The translations under genes and the position numbers were made by a program. Below the pieces are notes generated by a model. It made no database searches and was not told the origin of the DNA. It was given only the letters and a program-made list of their open reading frames with translations. From Vannielia litorea (GTDB lineage: Bacteria > Pseudomonadota > Alphaproteobacteria > Rhodobacterales > Rhodobacteraceae): DNA of 64,000 nucleotides. The DNA lies in assembly GCF_019801175.1 (NCBI RefSeq), contig NZ_JAHVJR010000002.1, positions 434,001 through 498,000 on the forward strand, written 5' to 3'. This document shows positions 54,425-63,123 of the stretch, piece after piece; within the stretch, counting starts at the first letter, position 1; every line of letters starts with the position of its first letter.

Positions 54425-55498
54425 TCAGACCGCCGGGACTCTGGACCACTCCACGAGCCGCTGGAGCCCGGCTTCGAGAGAGACTTGCGGGCGCCAGCCC
54501 AGCATGGTCCGTGCAGCGGAAATGTCTGCAACGGCGTGGCGGATATCGCCCGGGCGGAACTCGCCGGTGATTTCAAAGCGGTCAGGGGCGGCGCCCAGCA
54601 TAGCAAGAAGGCGGCGGGAGACATCGAGCAGGCTGACGGTTTCGCCCGAGCCGATGTCGATCGCGCGTTCGGGGAGTTGGGGCACTTCGGCCAGCGCGAG
54701 GAAGGCGCGGGCGACATCGTCGACGTGGATGAAATCGCGCACCGCGTTGCCATCCTCGTAGAGCCGCAGGGCCAGCCCCTCTTGGATCTGGCGGACGAAG
54801 ATGGAGAGGACGCCGGTGTAGGGATTGTTCAGCGACTGGCCTTCGCCAAAGACATTCTGCATGCGCAGAACGCCCACGCCCACTGGGGTGCCCCAGAAAG
54901 CCTGACGCAGCAGAAACTCCTGCATCAGCTTGGTAGAGGCATAGATCGAGGCGGGCGCGACAGGGCAGGTGACGGCATCGGTGGGCACCGGGTTCAGCCG
55001 CAGGCCAGTGGCATCATGGGGGGCATAATCGCCCACGGCGATGTCTGCAGGGCGGCGCTCGACCGCGGCGGCGGGGCGGCCGTCAGGGCCGACGCAGGCA
55101 CCCTCACCGTAGACAGCGCGGGAACTGGCCAGCAGCACCCGGCGCACGCTGCCAACGGCGCGGATGGCCTCGACAAGGTTGGCGGTGCCGCCGACATTGA
55201 CCTCGCAATAGCGGCCGACGAAATCGTAGGACTGGCCGGTGCCGGTCTCGGAGGCAAGATGCACGACGATTGCGGGGGCCACCTGGGCCAGTGCATCCTG
55301 TAGCGCCGCCCGGTCGCGGACATCGCCCTTGATCAGCTTGCCGCCCGCCGCCTCGAAGCGCGCGCGATTGTCAGGATTCCCGCCATGCACCTGCGGCAGG
55401 AGACTGTCATAGGCGACCACCCGGTACCGCTGCGCGAGCAGACCGGTCAATCGAGACCCGATAAATCCCGCTCCTCCGGTAATGAAGACTGTCTCCAT
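54425..55498 (-). CDS. NAD-dependent nucleotide-sugar epimerase/dehydratase
   Basis: The 357-residue extended SDR has VFITGGAGFIGSRLTGLLAQ (NAD-binding), LLASSRAVYGEGACV and IYASTKLMQEFLLRQA (Tyr-x3-Lys). VRDFIHVDDVARAFLALAE and a C-terminal GWRPQVSLEAGLQRLVEW follow. It resembles UDP-glucose epimerases and dTDP-sugar dehydratases; no residue settles which. The Ala-Arg substitution in SRAVYGEG, where Ser/Thr is usual, deserves note. It stands between the sulfotransferase and RgpF-like genes. Confidence 0.85.
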   Translation of the reverse strand: METVFITGGAGFIGSRLTGLLAQRYRVVAYDSLLPQVHGGNPDNRARFEAAGGKLIKGDVRDRAALQDALAQVAPAIVVHLASETGTGQSYDFVGRYCEVNVGGTANLVEAIRAVGSVRRVLLASSRAVYGEGACVGPDGRPAAAVERRPADIAVGDYAPHDATGLRLNPVPTDAVTCPVAPASIYASTKLMQEFLLRQAFWGTPVGVGVLRMQNVFGEGQSLNNPYTGVLSIFVRQIQEGLALRLYEDGNAVRDFIHVDDVARAFLALAEVPQLPERAIDIGSGETVSLLDVSRRLLAMLGAAPDRFEITGEFRPGDIRHAVADISAARTMLGWRPQVSLEAGLQRLVEWSRVPAV

Positions 55499-55510
55499 GC
55501 GCTTTCTCTT

Positions 55511-56290
55511 TCAGTAGCCCAACTCGCGCATCTTTACCGCATGGCGAGTGTAGAATTGGTTCACCTGCTCCGAAGAGAGGTAATTGAGGTAATTGTCCTT
55601 CTGCCGCTTCCAGAAAAACTTGCCATTCCGGGCGGTGCGTTCGTCGGCGTCTTCAAAGACCTTTTTCAGGTTCACGCCGCGAAAACCGAGGAACAGGCAC
55701 ATCTTGCGGGCCGTGAGCCGGAAGTCGTCGATCAGGTCTTCGTAGCGCATCACATGCACGTCGAGGCCACTGCGTTTGAGGGCCATGAAACTGTCGATGT
55801 GCTCGAAGACCGAGCCGAAGGCCCGATTTTGTGGAAACAGAGTGACGTGCTCGCAGAAGATCGCGAACAGCTCTTCGAATTGCTTCGGCGTGAGGCTCTC
55901 AACGCTGTCGAATTGAAACGGCAGGCTGCGCCCGGCCTTGGGCGAAACGTTGCGCGACACGAAGTTGAGGTAGGACATGAACACATCCAGCGGGTGGCGG
56001 TAGATGTAGATCACCTTGTCGGTCGCGAAGGGCTGGCCCTCATCTTCGGTCAGAAGCTGCTTGTGGTGCGACTTGTAGAAATACCAATCAGCTCCATTGA
56101 AGGACCAGGGGTTCTCCATGACCTTTCCGTAATGGGTATCGGTCAGGTACCGCTGGAGCGAGCCTGGATCATTCGGGACGCCGACGAGCGCGGCGATGAG
56201 GGCGCGCAGCCATGTGTTTCCGCTCTTGGGGAAGGAATACAGCCCGACGACCTGATGCGCCGTTGTCATTTCGGGTGCGAATGGCTTCAT
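55511..56290 (-). CDS. Sulfotransferase (Sulfotransfer_1 type)
   Basis: The 259-residue PAPS-dependent enzyme has its 5'-phosphosulfate loop at VGLYSFPKSGNTWLRALIAA and the 3'-phosphate site at IYIYRHPLDVFMSYLNF. A typical FFWKRQKDNYLNYLS C-terminal region follows. ATG 56290 is favoured (AGGGAG 13 bp upstream) over ATG 56269; upstream codons belong to the GSCFA gene region. In this operon the likely acceptor is a glycan. It is clearly distinct from the two-domain enzyme at 19737-21173. Confidence 0.87.
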   Translation of the reverse strand: MKPFAPEMTTAHQVVGLYSFPKSGNTWLRALIAALVGVPNDPGSLQRYLTDTHYGKVMENPWSFNGADWYFYKSHHKQLLTEDEGQPFATDKVIYIYRHPLDVFMSYLNFVSRNVSPKAGRSLPFQFDSVESLTPKQFEELFAIFCEHVTLFPQNRAFGSVFEHIDSFMALKRSGLDVHVMRYEDLIDDFRLTARKMCLFLGFRGVNLKKVFEDADERTARNGKFFWKRQKDNYLNYLSSEQVNQFYTRHAVKMRELGY

Positions 56291-56294
56291 GTGT

Positions 56295-57380
56295 CTAAGG
56301 CTCCCTCGGTACCAGCAACTCTTCATCACAAATAACATCGAGGTCTTTCTCGACCTCTGCGGTAAACCTGCGCGCCCGTTCGGCCGCATCATCTGCCCCG
56401 CGTTCTTTGGCGGGTGGAGTGCTGCGGGTATAGTGGCGCATGAACAGAGACATCACATGGGCGACGCCGGCCTCGCGCACTGTGCGGAAATCATCGGCGT
56501 AGTATTCGCCCCGTGAAAAACTGGAGGTGATGACCTCGTAGGAGGGGAAGTAGAAGCAGTTCTCCAGTTGGCGCTCCAACCGCTCGGCGGCCACGCGCAG
56601 CACGGCCTTGGAATAGCAGGTGGAGGTGATCACGCTGCAATCGGCACGGGCCGTGGCGACCAGCGGCACCGGAGAGACGGTGAGCAAGATCCGCACTCTC
56701 GGGTTGCGGGCCCGCATGAAGGAGACGAAGGACTCGAAATCGCTGACGACCCGGTCGACCTCGAAATTGACGAACTCGTATTTGCCGGGATCGAAAGTGC
56801 CGCCCGCGGCGCCGGGCACGACGGGAAAGATCGCACCGTCGCGCTTGTCTTTCCAGGCTTCGGTCAGGCCGAGGGTGAAGACGAAGACATCGGCGGTTTC
56901 GATCATCTTGCGGATCGCGGCGAAGTGCAGGGCGCGCTGCTCGTCGAACTCGCCGCGGGAGAGGAAGCCGCCCGGCTGGATATTGGGCCGGAAGGGATCG
57001 ATCAGGGTGCCGTCTTCGCGCTCCCAGCACTGCTCGAGCGGCGTGAACTCGCGATAAGCCCGCCGGACGAGCTGCAGCAGTTGACGGGCGGTGTAGATAT
57101 TGCCGAAGCGGGCCGTGAACACGCCGTAGCCGTGCTCCTGCGCGATACCTTCGGTCAGCAGAGGATGGGCCTTTTCGGTGACGAGGTAGTTGTAGCCCTC
57201 CGCGCGCAAGTGGCGGGCGATGTGCTGAGCAAAGCAGCTGCCAGCGGTGGCGATTTTCATATCCGGCGTCAGTTCGAACCCGGCTGAGACGACCGGGTCG
57301 ATCTCGCGCATGTCGTCGACCTGATGCGCCTTGGACCAGAAGGCGTGGTCGGGAAGGTCGGAGTAGGGTGTTTTGCCCAT
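56295..57380 (-). CDS. GSCFA-family protein
   Basis: The 361-residue protein is named for its motif: ATAGSCFAQHIARHLRAEG (residues ~45-63). GLTEAWKDKRDGAIFPVVPG, LLTVSPVPLVATA and a C-terminal SFSRGEYYADDFRTVREAGV follow. GSCFA proteins are SGNH-hydrolase-like, and the Ser of GSCFA may be catalytic. They are often encoded in polysaccharide clusters, where acyl esterase or transferase activity is suspected. It lies 4 bp before the sulfotransferase start and 6 bp after the SGNH-like gene. Confidence 0.85.
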   Translation of the reverse strand: MGKTPYSDLPDHAFWSKAHQVDDMREIDPVVSAGFELTPDMKIATAGSCFAQHIARHLRAEGYNYLVTEKAHPLLTEGIAQEHGYGVFTARFGNIYTARQLLQLVRRAYREFTPLEQCWEREDGTLIDPFRPNIQPGGFLSRGEFDEQRALHFAAIRKMIETADVFVFTLGLTEAWKDKRDGAIFPVVPGAAGGTFDPGKYEFVNFEVDRVVSDFESFVSFMRARNPRVRILLTVSPVPLVATARADCSVITSTCYSKAVLRVAAERLERQLENCFYFPSYEVITSSFSRGEYYADDFRTVREAGVAHVMSLFMRHYTRSTPPAKERGADDAAERARRFTAEVEKDLDVICDEELLVPREP

Positions 57381-57386
57381 GCTCTG

Positions 57387-58181
57387 TCAGTCCTCCGCGA
57401 CTTCTCGGGTGCGGGCATCGGCGAGTGTTATGCCGTGGCGCGCCAGCAGGTGAAGGTAGACCTCGTGACCGTAGGCGGCGTTGCCGTGGGTCGGGTCACT
57501 GTGCCAGTACTCCCCGGCCAGAAAGCCATTGTTGTCGAAGATCGTGGCGGGCAGGTCGGCAACAGCGACACGTCCGGGCGCGGCGGCCTCTGCCAACTGA
57601 CGGAGCACATCGACGTAGAGACGCCAGATCTTGAGACGAAGGGGCGCGGGGGAGACGCCGTGCTCGGTTACACGCTCGGAGAAACTGCCGGGATAGGCAC
57701 GGATATGTGCCTCGCTCGGGTTCGGTGGCGGTGGCGGCAGCACGCGGATCGGGCCACCGAATGTGTCTGCGAAGGTGTCGATGAACAGGCCCACATTGAT
57801 CTGCGCCCGATCTTCGACGAACCGGCGGATTGCGCTGTACGGGATGGGCGCGGCGCCAAGGAGGCGGGCTTCCGGGCCGAAGGGCGTTTCAAAATCGAAC
57901 GGCTCCGGATGCTGCAACAGGGCAATGCTGTTGTACTCGTTGCCCATGGCCGCAAGCACCACTTCATCGGGTGCTTCGCGCTCCAGAACGAAGGCGATCT
58001 TTCTCTTAAGTTCTGGGGTAATTTGGCGCGGGTTCCGGGTGAAGTTGGGTTGGTTGGAGTCATGGGCGAGGCGCATGAAGAAAGTCTCCAACTCGGGCGG
58101 GAGACTGTCATTGCGCAGCATCAGCTGATGGGCGCGAAAGAGTGCGGACAGATGGCTGTGCCCGGCTCCGAATAATTTCAT
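57387..58181 (-). CDS. SGNH-like hydrolase of unknown substrate
   Basis: The 264-residue protein starts at ATG 58181; the frame extends 8 codons upstream. The N-terminus is MKLFGAGHSHLSALFRA. VVLAAMGNEYNSIALL recalls the central Asn block, and WHSDPTHGNAAYGHEVYLHL supplies a D-x-x-H near the C-terminus like block V of SGNH/GDSL enzymes. The usual GDS Ser is replaced by GHS, so activity is not certain. It is the first gene of the operon leading into the GSCFA gene, with its promoter in the A+T-richer gap upstream. Confidence 0.6.
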   Translation of the reverse strand: MKLFGAGHSHLSALFRAHQLMLRNDSLPPELETFFMRLAHDSNQPNFTRNPRQITPELKRKIAFVLEREAPDEVVLAAMGNEYNSIALLQHPEPFDFETPFGPEARLLGAAPIPYSAIRRFVEDRAQINVGLFIDTFADTFGGPIRVLPPPPPNPSEAHIRAYPGSFSERVTEHGVSPAPLRLKIWRLYVDVLRQLAEAAAPGRVAVADLPATIFDNNGFLAGEYWHSDPTHGNAAYGHEVYLHLLARHGITLADARTREVAED

Positions 58182-58949
58182 GCTTGTGCCTTTTGCTTCA
58201 CGCACCGGATCGTCAGCCCGAAAACGCTCGGGCGAAAATTGACTTGAACAAAAATCGCTACGGCGCCCACCCTAACGCAAATCACACAAGACACAATTGG
58301 GGCGCTTTCGGCTGCGGTGGTGAATTGAGTCGTGGGTGGCGATTTGCGGGTGCGGCACGGCGATGGCCGATTCTGATTCTGCCGGATCCTGCGGCGGTTG
58401 CGGTGGGAAACGTGCACGATGGTGTGGAAAGAGTGGAAAACGTTTCTTTGATTCAGTCAAGGGTTTTGGCTGAATTCGCACACCAAATGGTTGAATCGAA
58501 AGGAGTGGATTAACGCACTGGCCGTTTTGCTCCTCTAAGGGTTGGTGCGCGGTGCCTTATGGCGAGGCATTTTTGCCCCACGGTGATCTTCGCAAAGATT
58601 TGTTAAATAATGGTTTTCAGGTGCCAGGGACGCTTGGTGGCCAACATGCCCGATGTGCTTACATCGGCGCGAAATTCGGCCCCGCTGAAAGCTATAAACA
58701 CGTGCAGGAACACATGGCTGCGAGCCACTCTTTGGAATGGGACAAATTCGTTGACTCGTCAGGGGGTGCCGCGCAGGATTATTCGGTGAGTTTAACTGAC
58801 ATTGGATTTTCAATTTACTTTGACGATTGCGGGCAGAAAACGAGCTGGTGAGAGCACCGGTACTCAGGTCTGCAAAGGGCTTTTTTGGCGATGGAATCCG
58901 GCTCGGAGCCTCTCTCCATCAAAGTCTCTCGCGGGGGCGAGGGGTAGGG
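58182..58949. other. 768-bp A+T-richer intergenic region between divergent operons
   Basis: The gap separates the SGNH/GSCFA operon (minus) from the TPR/exosortase operon (plus), so it should hold both promoters. It is poorer in G+C than its surroundings (26 of 60 bases G/C in 58561-58620). A small stem-loop (GCCCG...CGGGC, about 58217-58234) lies near the minus-strand gene. A 99-codon open frame (58552-58851) starts GTG but uses codons unlike the neighbours and matches nothing I know, so I do not call it. No convincing sigma-54, CtrA or repeat site was found. Confidence 0.55.
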
Positions 58950-61430
58950 ATGTTACGTAGTGAGACGATGAAACACCCGGCTGCGGGCGGGTCCGGTCTG
59001 AAATGCGCGGCGCGAGCGGTGGTGCTGGGCGTTGCGCTGCTGGCTTTGGGTGCTTGCAAGAGCGACGAAGAAGCCGCGGCCCAGCATATGGAGCGGGCGC
59101 AGACATACCTTGCCGAAGGGGATGATGCCCGGGCGCGGGTGGAGTTCATGAACGTGCTCGACCGGGAGCCGAACCGGCTGGACGCAAGGCTGGCGCTAGC
59201 GGCCTTGCTGGAGCGCACCGGGGACCGCAATGGCGCGCTGGCCCATCTGAAGCGAGCGGTGGAGCAGGACCCGGAGAACCTGGACGCGCTGCTGGCGCTC
59301 TCTGCCGCCAATCTTGAGGACTGGGAGTGGGATGACGCGCGGACCCGCACGGAGCAGGCGGCGCGGATTGCACCGGATGACCCGCGCGTGAAGGCGCGGC
59401 AGGCGGTTTTGGCCTATGCCGATGCCGTGGCCAAGGAGCAACCCGAGGTTCGGGAGACGGCCCACGAGCGGCTTAGGGCGCTTCGGGACGGCTCCGAGGA
59501 CTTGCTGCCGCTGCATCAGGCCATTGTCGACGGGCATGTGCGGGGCGGGCGCCTTGAGGATGCGATCGAGGCGCTGGACTATGGGCTGGGGGTCTACCCG
59601 CGGGATATCCAACTGCTGACGACGCGGCTGCAGCTGCTTTACCGGCTCGACAGGAAAGACGAGATCGTTCCGCATTTTGCCCGCATGCTGGAGGTCTACC
59701 CTGAGAGTCAGCCGATCCGCGAGATGCTGGTAGACTGGCACCTTGGCCAAGGCGACCTGGACGGGGCCGAGGCGGCGCTGCGCGATTTGCCGGAGGACGC
59801 GGACACCGAAGCGCGGCTGCCGCTGGTGAACTTTCTGGCGCAGTATCGCGGCCCGGAGGCGGCGCTGAAGGAGCTGGACAAGCTGTTGGCCGGTGACACG
59901 GCGGCGGATGAATACCGGCTGCTGCGGGCGGCGATCCTGTTTGAGAGCGGGCAGGTCGATGTGGCGCTGCAGGAAGTGCGCGAGGTCGCTGCACGTGCCA
60001 CCGAGACCGGCGAAGATGCAAGCGTGGCGATGTTCCTGATGGCGCAGATCCTCGACGGCACCGGCGCGCGCGGTGAGGCGGAGGAGGTATTGCGGCAGTT
60101 GCTGGCGGCCAACCCGCGCCATGTGGAGGCCGGGCAGACGCTGGCGGCATGGCTGCTGGAGCGGGGCCAAGCGAAGGCGGCGCAGCGGGTGCTGGCTGCG
60201 GCGCAGGCAGCCCGCCCCGACGACCCGCAGACCCTCTCACTCATCGGGCAGGCCCACGCTGCGACCGGCCAACCGGAACTGGCGCGGCAGATGCAGGCGC
60301 GGGCCTTCGAGGCCTCAGGCTATGCGCCCGAGATCGGGTTGCGTTACGCCAAGCTGCTCTCGGAAGCCGGGAACGACGGTGCGGCCATCGAGGTGGTCAC
60401 GACCGCGCTGACCCGCGCGCCGCGCCACGAGGGGCTGCTGATTTTGCTGGGCGACTACTACCGGGTGACGGCGCAGTGGAGCCTTGCCGAAGGTATCGAG
60501 TCACGGCTGCAGGAGCTTGGCACGGTGGCGGCGCTGCTGGCGGCGGATCGCATCCACTTTGACCGGCTGGTGGCGGAGCAGGACCTCGACGTGGCGATGG
60601 CTTACCTTGCGGGGCGGTCGGCGGAGGGTGGAGGCTCTGCGGTGACCTATGCCGCGATTGCCCGGGCCAACCTTGCAGTAGGCGAGGCTGAGCGGGCCGA
60701 GGCGGTGATCGAGCTTGGGCTGGAGTATTTCCCGGACAACCGCGAACTTCGGGCCGCGGCGGCGGCGCTGGCCACTACCCGGCAGGACTATGACCGCGCG
60801 GTCGAGATCTACACGGCGCTGATCGACGATGACCCGCAGGTCGAGCGGCTGTGGCTGGATTTGTTGCGGGTGCATCAGCGCCAGGAGGACGCCGAGGCCG
60901 CCGGGGCGATGCTGCGGGCGGCGCTGGAGGCAATTCCGGGGTCTGATCTGCTGCGCTGGGAACTGGCGCTGCACTACGATGGGCGGGGCGAAGCCGATGA
61001 GGCGATTGAGATTTACGAGGCGCTGCTGGCCGATCATCCGCAAAGCGCACCGGTGCGCAACAACCTTGCCACTCTTCTCTCGACCGCCCGCGACGATGCG
61101 GAGAGCCTTGAGCGTGCAGCGGAACTGGCCGCGCCGCTGGCGGGCAGCGAGGTGCCGCAGTTTTTGGAAACCTATGGCTGGATCGCATTTCGCCGAGGCG
61201 ATTACGAGGCCGCGGCGCCTGCCCTGCTGACGGCGGCCGATGCATTGCCGACCGATGCCGAGGCGCAGTTGCATGCGGCCGAGGTTCTGGTGGCGCTGGG
61301 CCGGGTCGAGGAAGCGCGGCCGCGGTATGAGGCGGCGATTGCCTTGGCCGAGACCGTTGATCCGGCGCTTGTGACGGCTGCGAGCGAGGGCCTTGCCGCC
61401 CTGCCCGCGATGCAGAGGGAAGGCAATTGA
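58950..61430 (+). CDS. TPR-repeat lipoprotein of the exosortase/PEP-CTERM type (PrsT-like)
   Basis: A lipoprotein of ~826 residues, with lipobox VALLALGAC followed by KSDEEAAA. The rest is helical TPR repeats from end to end (for example AQTYLAEGDDARARVEFMNV, LLERTGDRNGALAHLKRAVE, YTALIDDDPQVERLWL). Long TPR lipoproteins next to exosortases are the PrsT group of PEP-CTERM/EPS loci. ATG 58950 has GAGGGG 7 bp upstream; ATG 58968 is an alternative. Its stop overlaps the exosortase TTG start (TTGA). It probably scaffolds export or assembly of a polysaccharide or sorted proteins at the envelope. Confidence 0.83.
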   Translation: MLRSETMKHPAAGGSGLKCAARAVVLGVALLALGACKSDEEAAAQHMERAQTYLAEGDDARARVEFMNVLDREPNRLDARLALAALLERTGDRNGALAHLKRAVEQDPENLDALLALSAANLEDWEWDDARTRTEQAARIAPDDPRVKARQAVLAYADAVAKEQPEVRETAHERLRALRDGSEDLLPLHQAIVDGHVRGGRLEDAIEALDYGLGVYPRDIQLLTTRLQLLYRLDRKDEIVPHFARMLEVYPESQPIREMLVDWHLGQGDLDGAEAALRDLPEDADTEARLPLVNFLAQYRGPEAALKELDKLLAGDTAADEYRLLRAAILFESGQVDVALQEVREVAARATETGEDASVAMFLMAQILDGTGARGEAEEVLRQLLAANPRHVEAGQTLAAWLLERGQAKAAQRVLAAAQAARPDDPQTLSLIGQAHAATGQPELARQMQARAFEASGYAPEIGLRYAKLLSEAGNDGAAIEVVTTALTRAPRHEGLLILLGDYYRVTAQWSLAEGIESRLQELGTVAALLAADRIHFDRLVAEQDLDVAMAYLAGRSAEGGGSAVTYAAIARANLAVGEAERAEAVIELGLEYFPDNRELRAAAAALATTRQDYDRAVEIYTALIDDDPQVERLWLDLLRVHQRQEDAEAAGAMLRAALEAIPGSDLLRWELALHYDGRGEADEAIEIYEALLADHPQSAPVRNNLATLLSTARDDAESLERAAELAAPLAGSEVPQFLETYGWIAFRRGDYEAAAPALLTAADALPTDAEAQLHAAEVLVALGRVEEARPRYEAAIALAETVDPALVTAASEGLAALPAMQREGN

Positions 61431-63043
61431 GCGGCGCGGCGGCCTCTGTGCGTGCGGGCGGCGCAACAGGCACCCGGCCCGGCGGCTTTGCCCTTGGCGC
61501 AGGCGGGCTTGCGCTGCTGGTGCTCACGGCGCTGCCGGTTTTCGCGATCGGGCTGCAGGAGTTGGGCGAAAGCTGGATGACGCCGGCCTACACACATGGC
61601 CCGGTGGTGGTGCTGATGGCGCTCTGGATCGGGTTGCGGCGGATGCGCGACGAACCGGCGGAGCTGGCCGCGCTGCCGCCCCGCCCGATCTGGCCGGGCG
61701 TGGTGCTGGTGGCGCTGGGCCTCGGCTTCGGGCTGATTGGCAGCTTCGGGCGGATTGCCGACATCGCGGCTTATGGGATCATCCTCTGGGTGGCCGGGGT
61801 GCTGGTTGTGGCGCTGGGCTGGCCCCGCGCACGGCGGCTCTGGCTGCCGGTTGCGCTGCTGGTGCTGATGCTGCCCCTGCCTCAGTTCTTTTACTGGAAG
61901 CTCACCACCTCGCTCCAGTTCGTTGCCTCGGAATTCGCGACCGACCTGATCCGGGGCATGGGCCTTTCGGTCTATCTGGACGGCAACATCATCGACCTCG
62001 GGGTTTACCGGTTGCAGGTGGCCGAGGCCTGCGCCGGGCTGCAATACCTGTTTCCGGTGATCAGCTTTGCGGTGCTGCTGGCCGCGATCAGCCGGGAGCC
62101 GGTTTGGCGGCGGCTGGCGCTGGTGGCTTTTTCCGTGCCGCTGGCGATCGGGATGAACTCGATCCGCATCGCCATCACCGCGTGGATCGTGAACCGCTCG
62201 GGCATCGAGGCAGCGGAGGGCTTTTTGCATGCCTTCGAGGGTTGGGCGATCTTGCTTGCCTCCATCGCCCTGCTGGCGGTGTTCATGCTGCTGCTGCGCT
62301 TTGTGAGCGGCGGGGGCGGGGCGCGGCGGTTGTTTGACCTCGACCTGTCGGGCACTGGCGCGCTGGCCACGCGGGCGCTTTCGGCACGGCCGGGGCGCGG
62401 CTTCATCGCGGTGGCCGTTGCCGGGGCGGTGGCGAGCCTGCTGGTGTTTACCCTTGGCGGTCCGGGCGGGCCGCCCCCGGCGCGGGCCAGTTTTGACCGC
62501 TTCCCCGAACGGCTGGGCGAATGGACCGGCGTGCGCGGCGCGCTCGACCCGAGGGTCGAGCGGGTGATCGCCCCGGATGATTACCTGCATCTCACCTATT
62601 TCAGCCCCGTGGGCGCGGTGCCGGTGCAGATCTTCTCTTCGTATTACATCGACCAGACCGGCAGCGCGGCGATCCATTCGCCGGAAATCTGCCTGCCCGC
62701 CGATGGCTGGGAGGTGAGCGAGTTCGGCACCCGCCCGCTGGATATGGAAGGCACCGGATACGGCCGCTTTGACGCGATCCGCGCGGTGATCACCAAGGGC
62801 ACCGAGCATCAGCTTGTCTACTACTGGTTCGAGCAGCGCGGCAGCCGGATGGTCAACGATGTGGCCGTCAAGTTCGGGGTGCTGGCGGATGGGATCACGA
62901 AAGGGCGGCGCGACGGCGGCTTTGTGCGCTTTGTCACGCCGATCGAGGGAGAGGACGCGGGCGCGATGGCGGAGGCGGAGACACGCATCCGGGCGCTCAT
63001 GCGGGAGGCCCTGCCGGAGTTGCAGGGGTTCATCCCGATGTGA
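61427..63043 (+). CDS. xrtD: Exosortase with fused EpsI domain (XrtD/VPLPA-CTERM type)
   Basis: The 538-residue protein has about eight membrane segments up to ~residue 300. The transpeptidase-like triad is visible as Cys202 (VAEACAGLQYLF), Arg247 (GMNSIRIAI) and His268 (GFLHAFEGW). The C-terminal ~200 residues are an EpsI-type periplasmic domain (FPERLGEWTG, IHSPEICLPADGW, YYWFEQRGSRMVND). Fusion of the two in Rhodobacterales matches, as I recall, exosortase D, which cuts VPLPA-CTERM tails. No VPLPA-CTERM substrate is visible in this window. The start is TTG inside the upstream stop. Confidence 0.87.
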   Translation: MSGAAASVRAGGATGTRPGGFALGAGGLALLVLTALPVFAIGLQELGESWMTPAYTHGPVVVLMALWIGLRRMRDEPAELAALPPRPIWPGVVLVALGLGFGLIGSFGRIADIAAYGIILWVAGVLVVALGWPRARRLWLPVALLVLMLPLPQFFYWKLTTSLQFVASEFATDLIRGMGLSVYLDGNIIDLGVYRLQVAEACAGLQYLFPVISFAVLLAAISREPVWRRLALVAFSVPLAIGMNSIRIAITAWIVNRSGIEAAEGFLHAFEGWAILLASIALLAVFMLLLRFVSGGGGARRLFDLDLSGTGALATRALSARPGRGFIAVAVAGAVASLLVFTLGGPGGPPPARASFDRFPERLGEWTGVRGALDPRVERVIAPDDYLHLTYFSPVGAVPVQIFSSYYIDQTGSAAIHSPEICLPADGWEVSEFGTRPLDMEGTGYGRFDAIRAVITKGTEHQLVYYWFEQRGSRMVNDVAVKFGVLADGITKGRRDGGFVRFVTPIEGEDAGAMAEAETRIRALMREALPELQGFIPM

Positions 63044-63123
63044 GGGGCAGGATTACAGGCATTTAACCAAGGATTTACGAGCAGGATTTTTCTTCAACCT
63101 TTTCAGAGAAAGCGAGACAGACC

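Noticed and set aside
58142..58513. 123-codon plus-strand frame overlapping the SGNH-like gene start
   Set aside because: It runs antisense to the hydrolase N-terminus, and its composition does not look like protein.
58552..58851. 99-codon open frame in the TPR/SGNH intergenic gap
   Set aside because: GTG start with no ribosome site, codon use unlike neighbours, no recognisable motif; left as part of the intergenic region.
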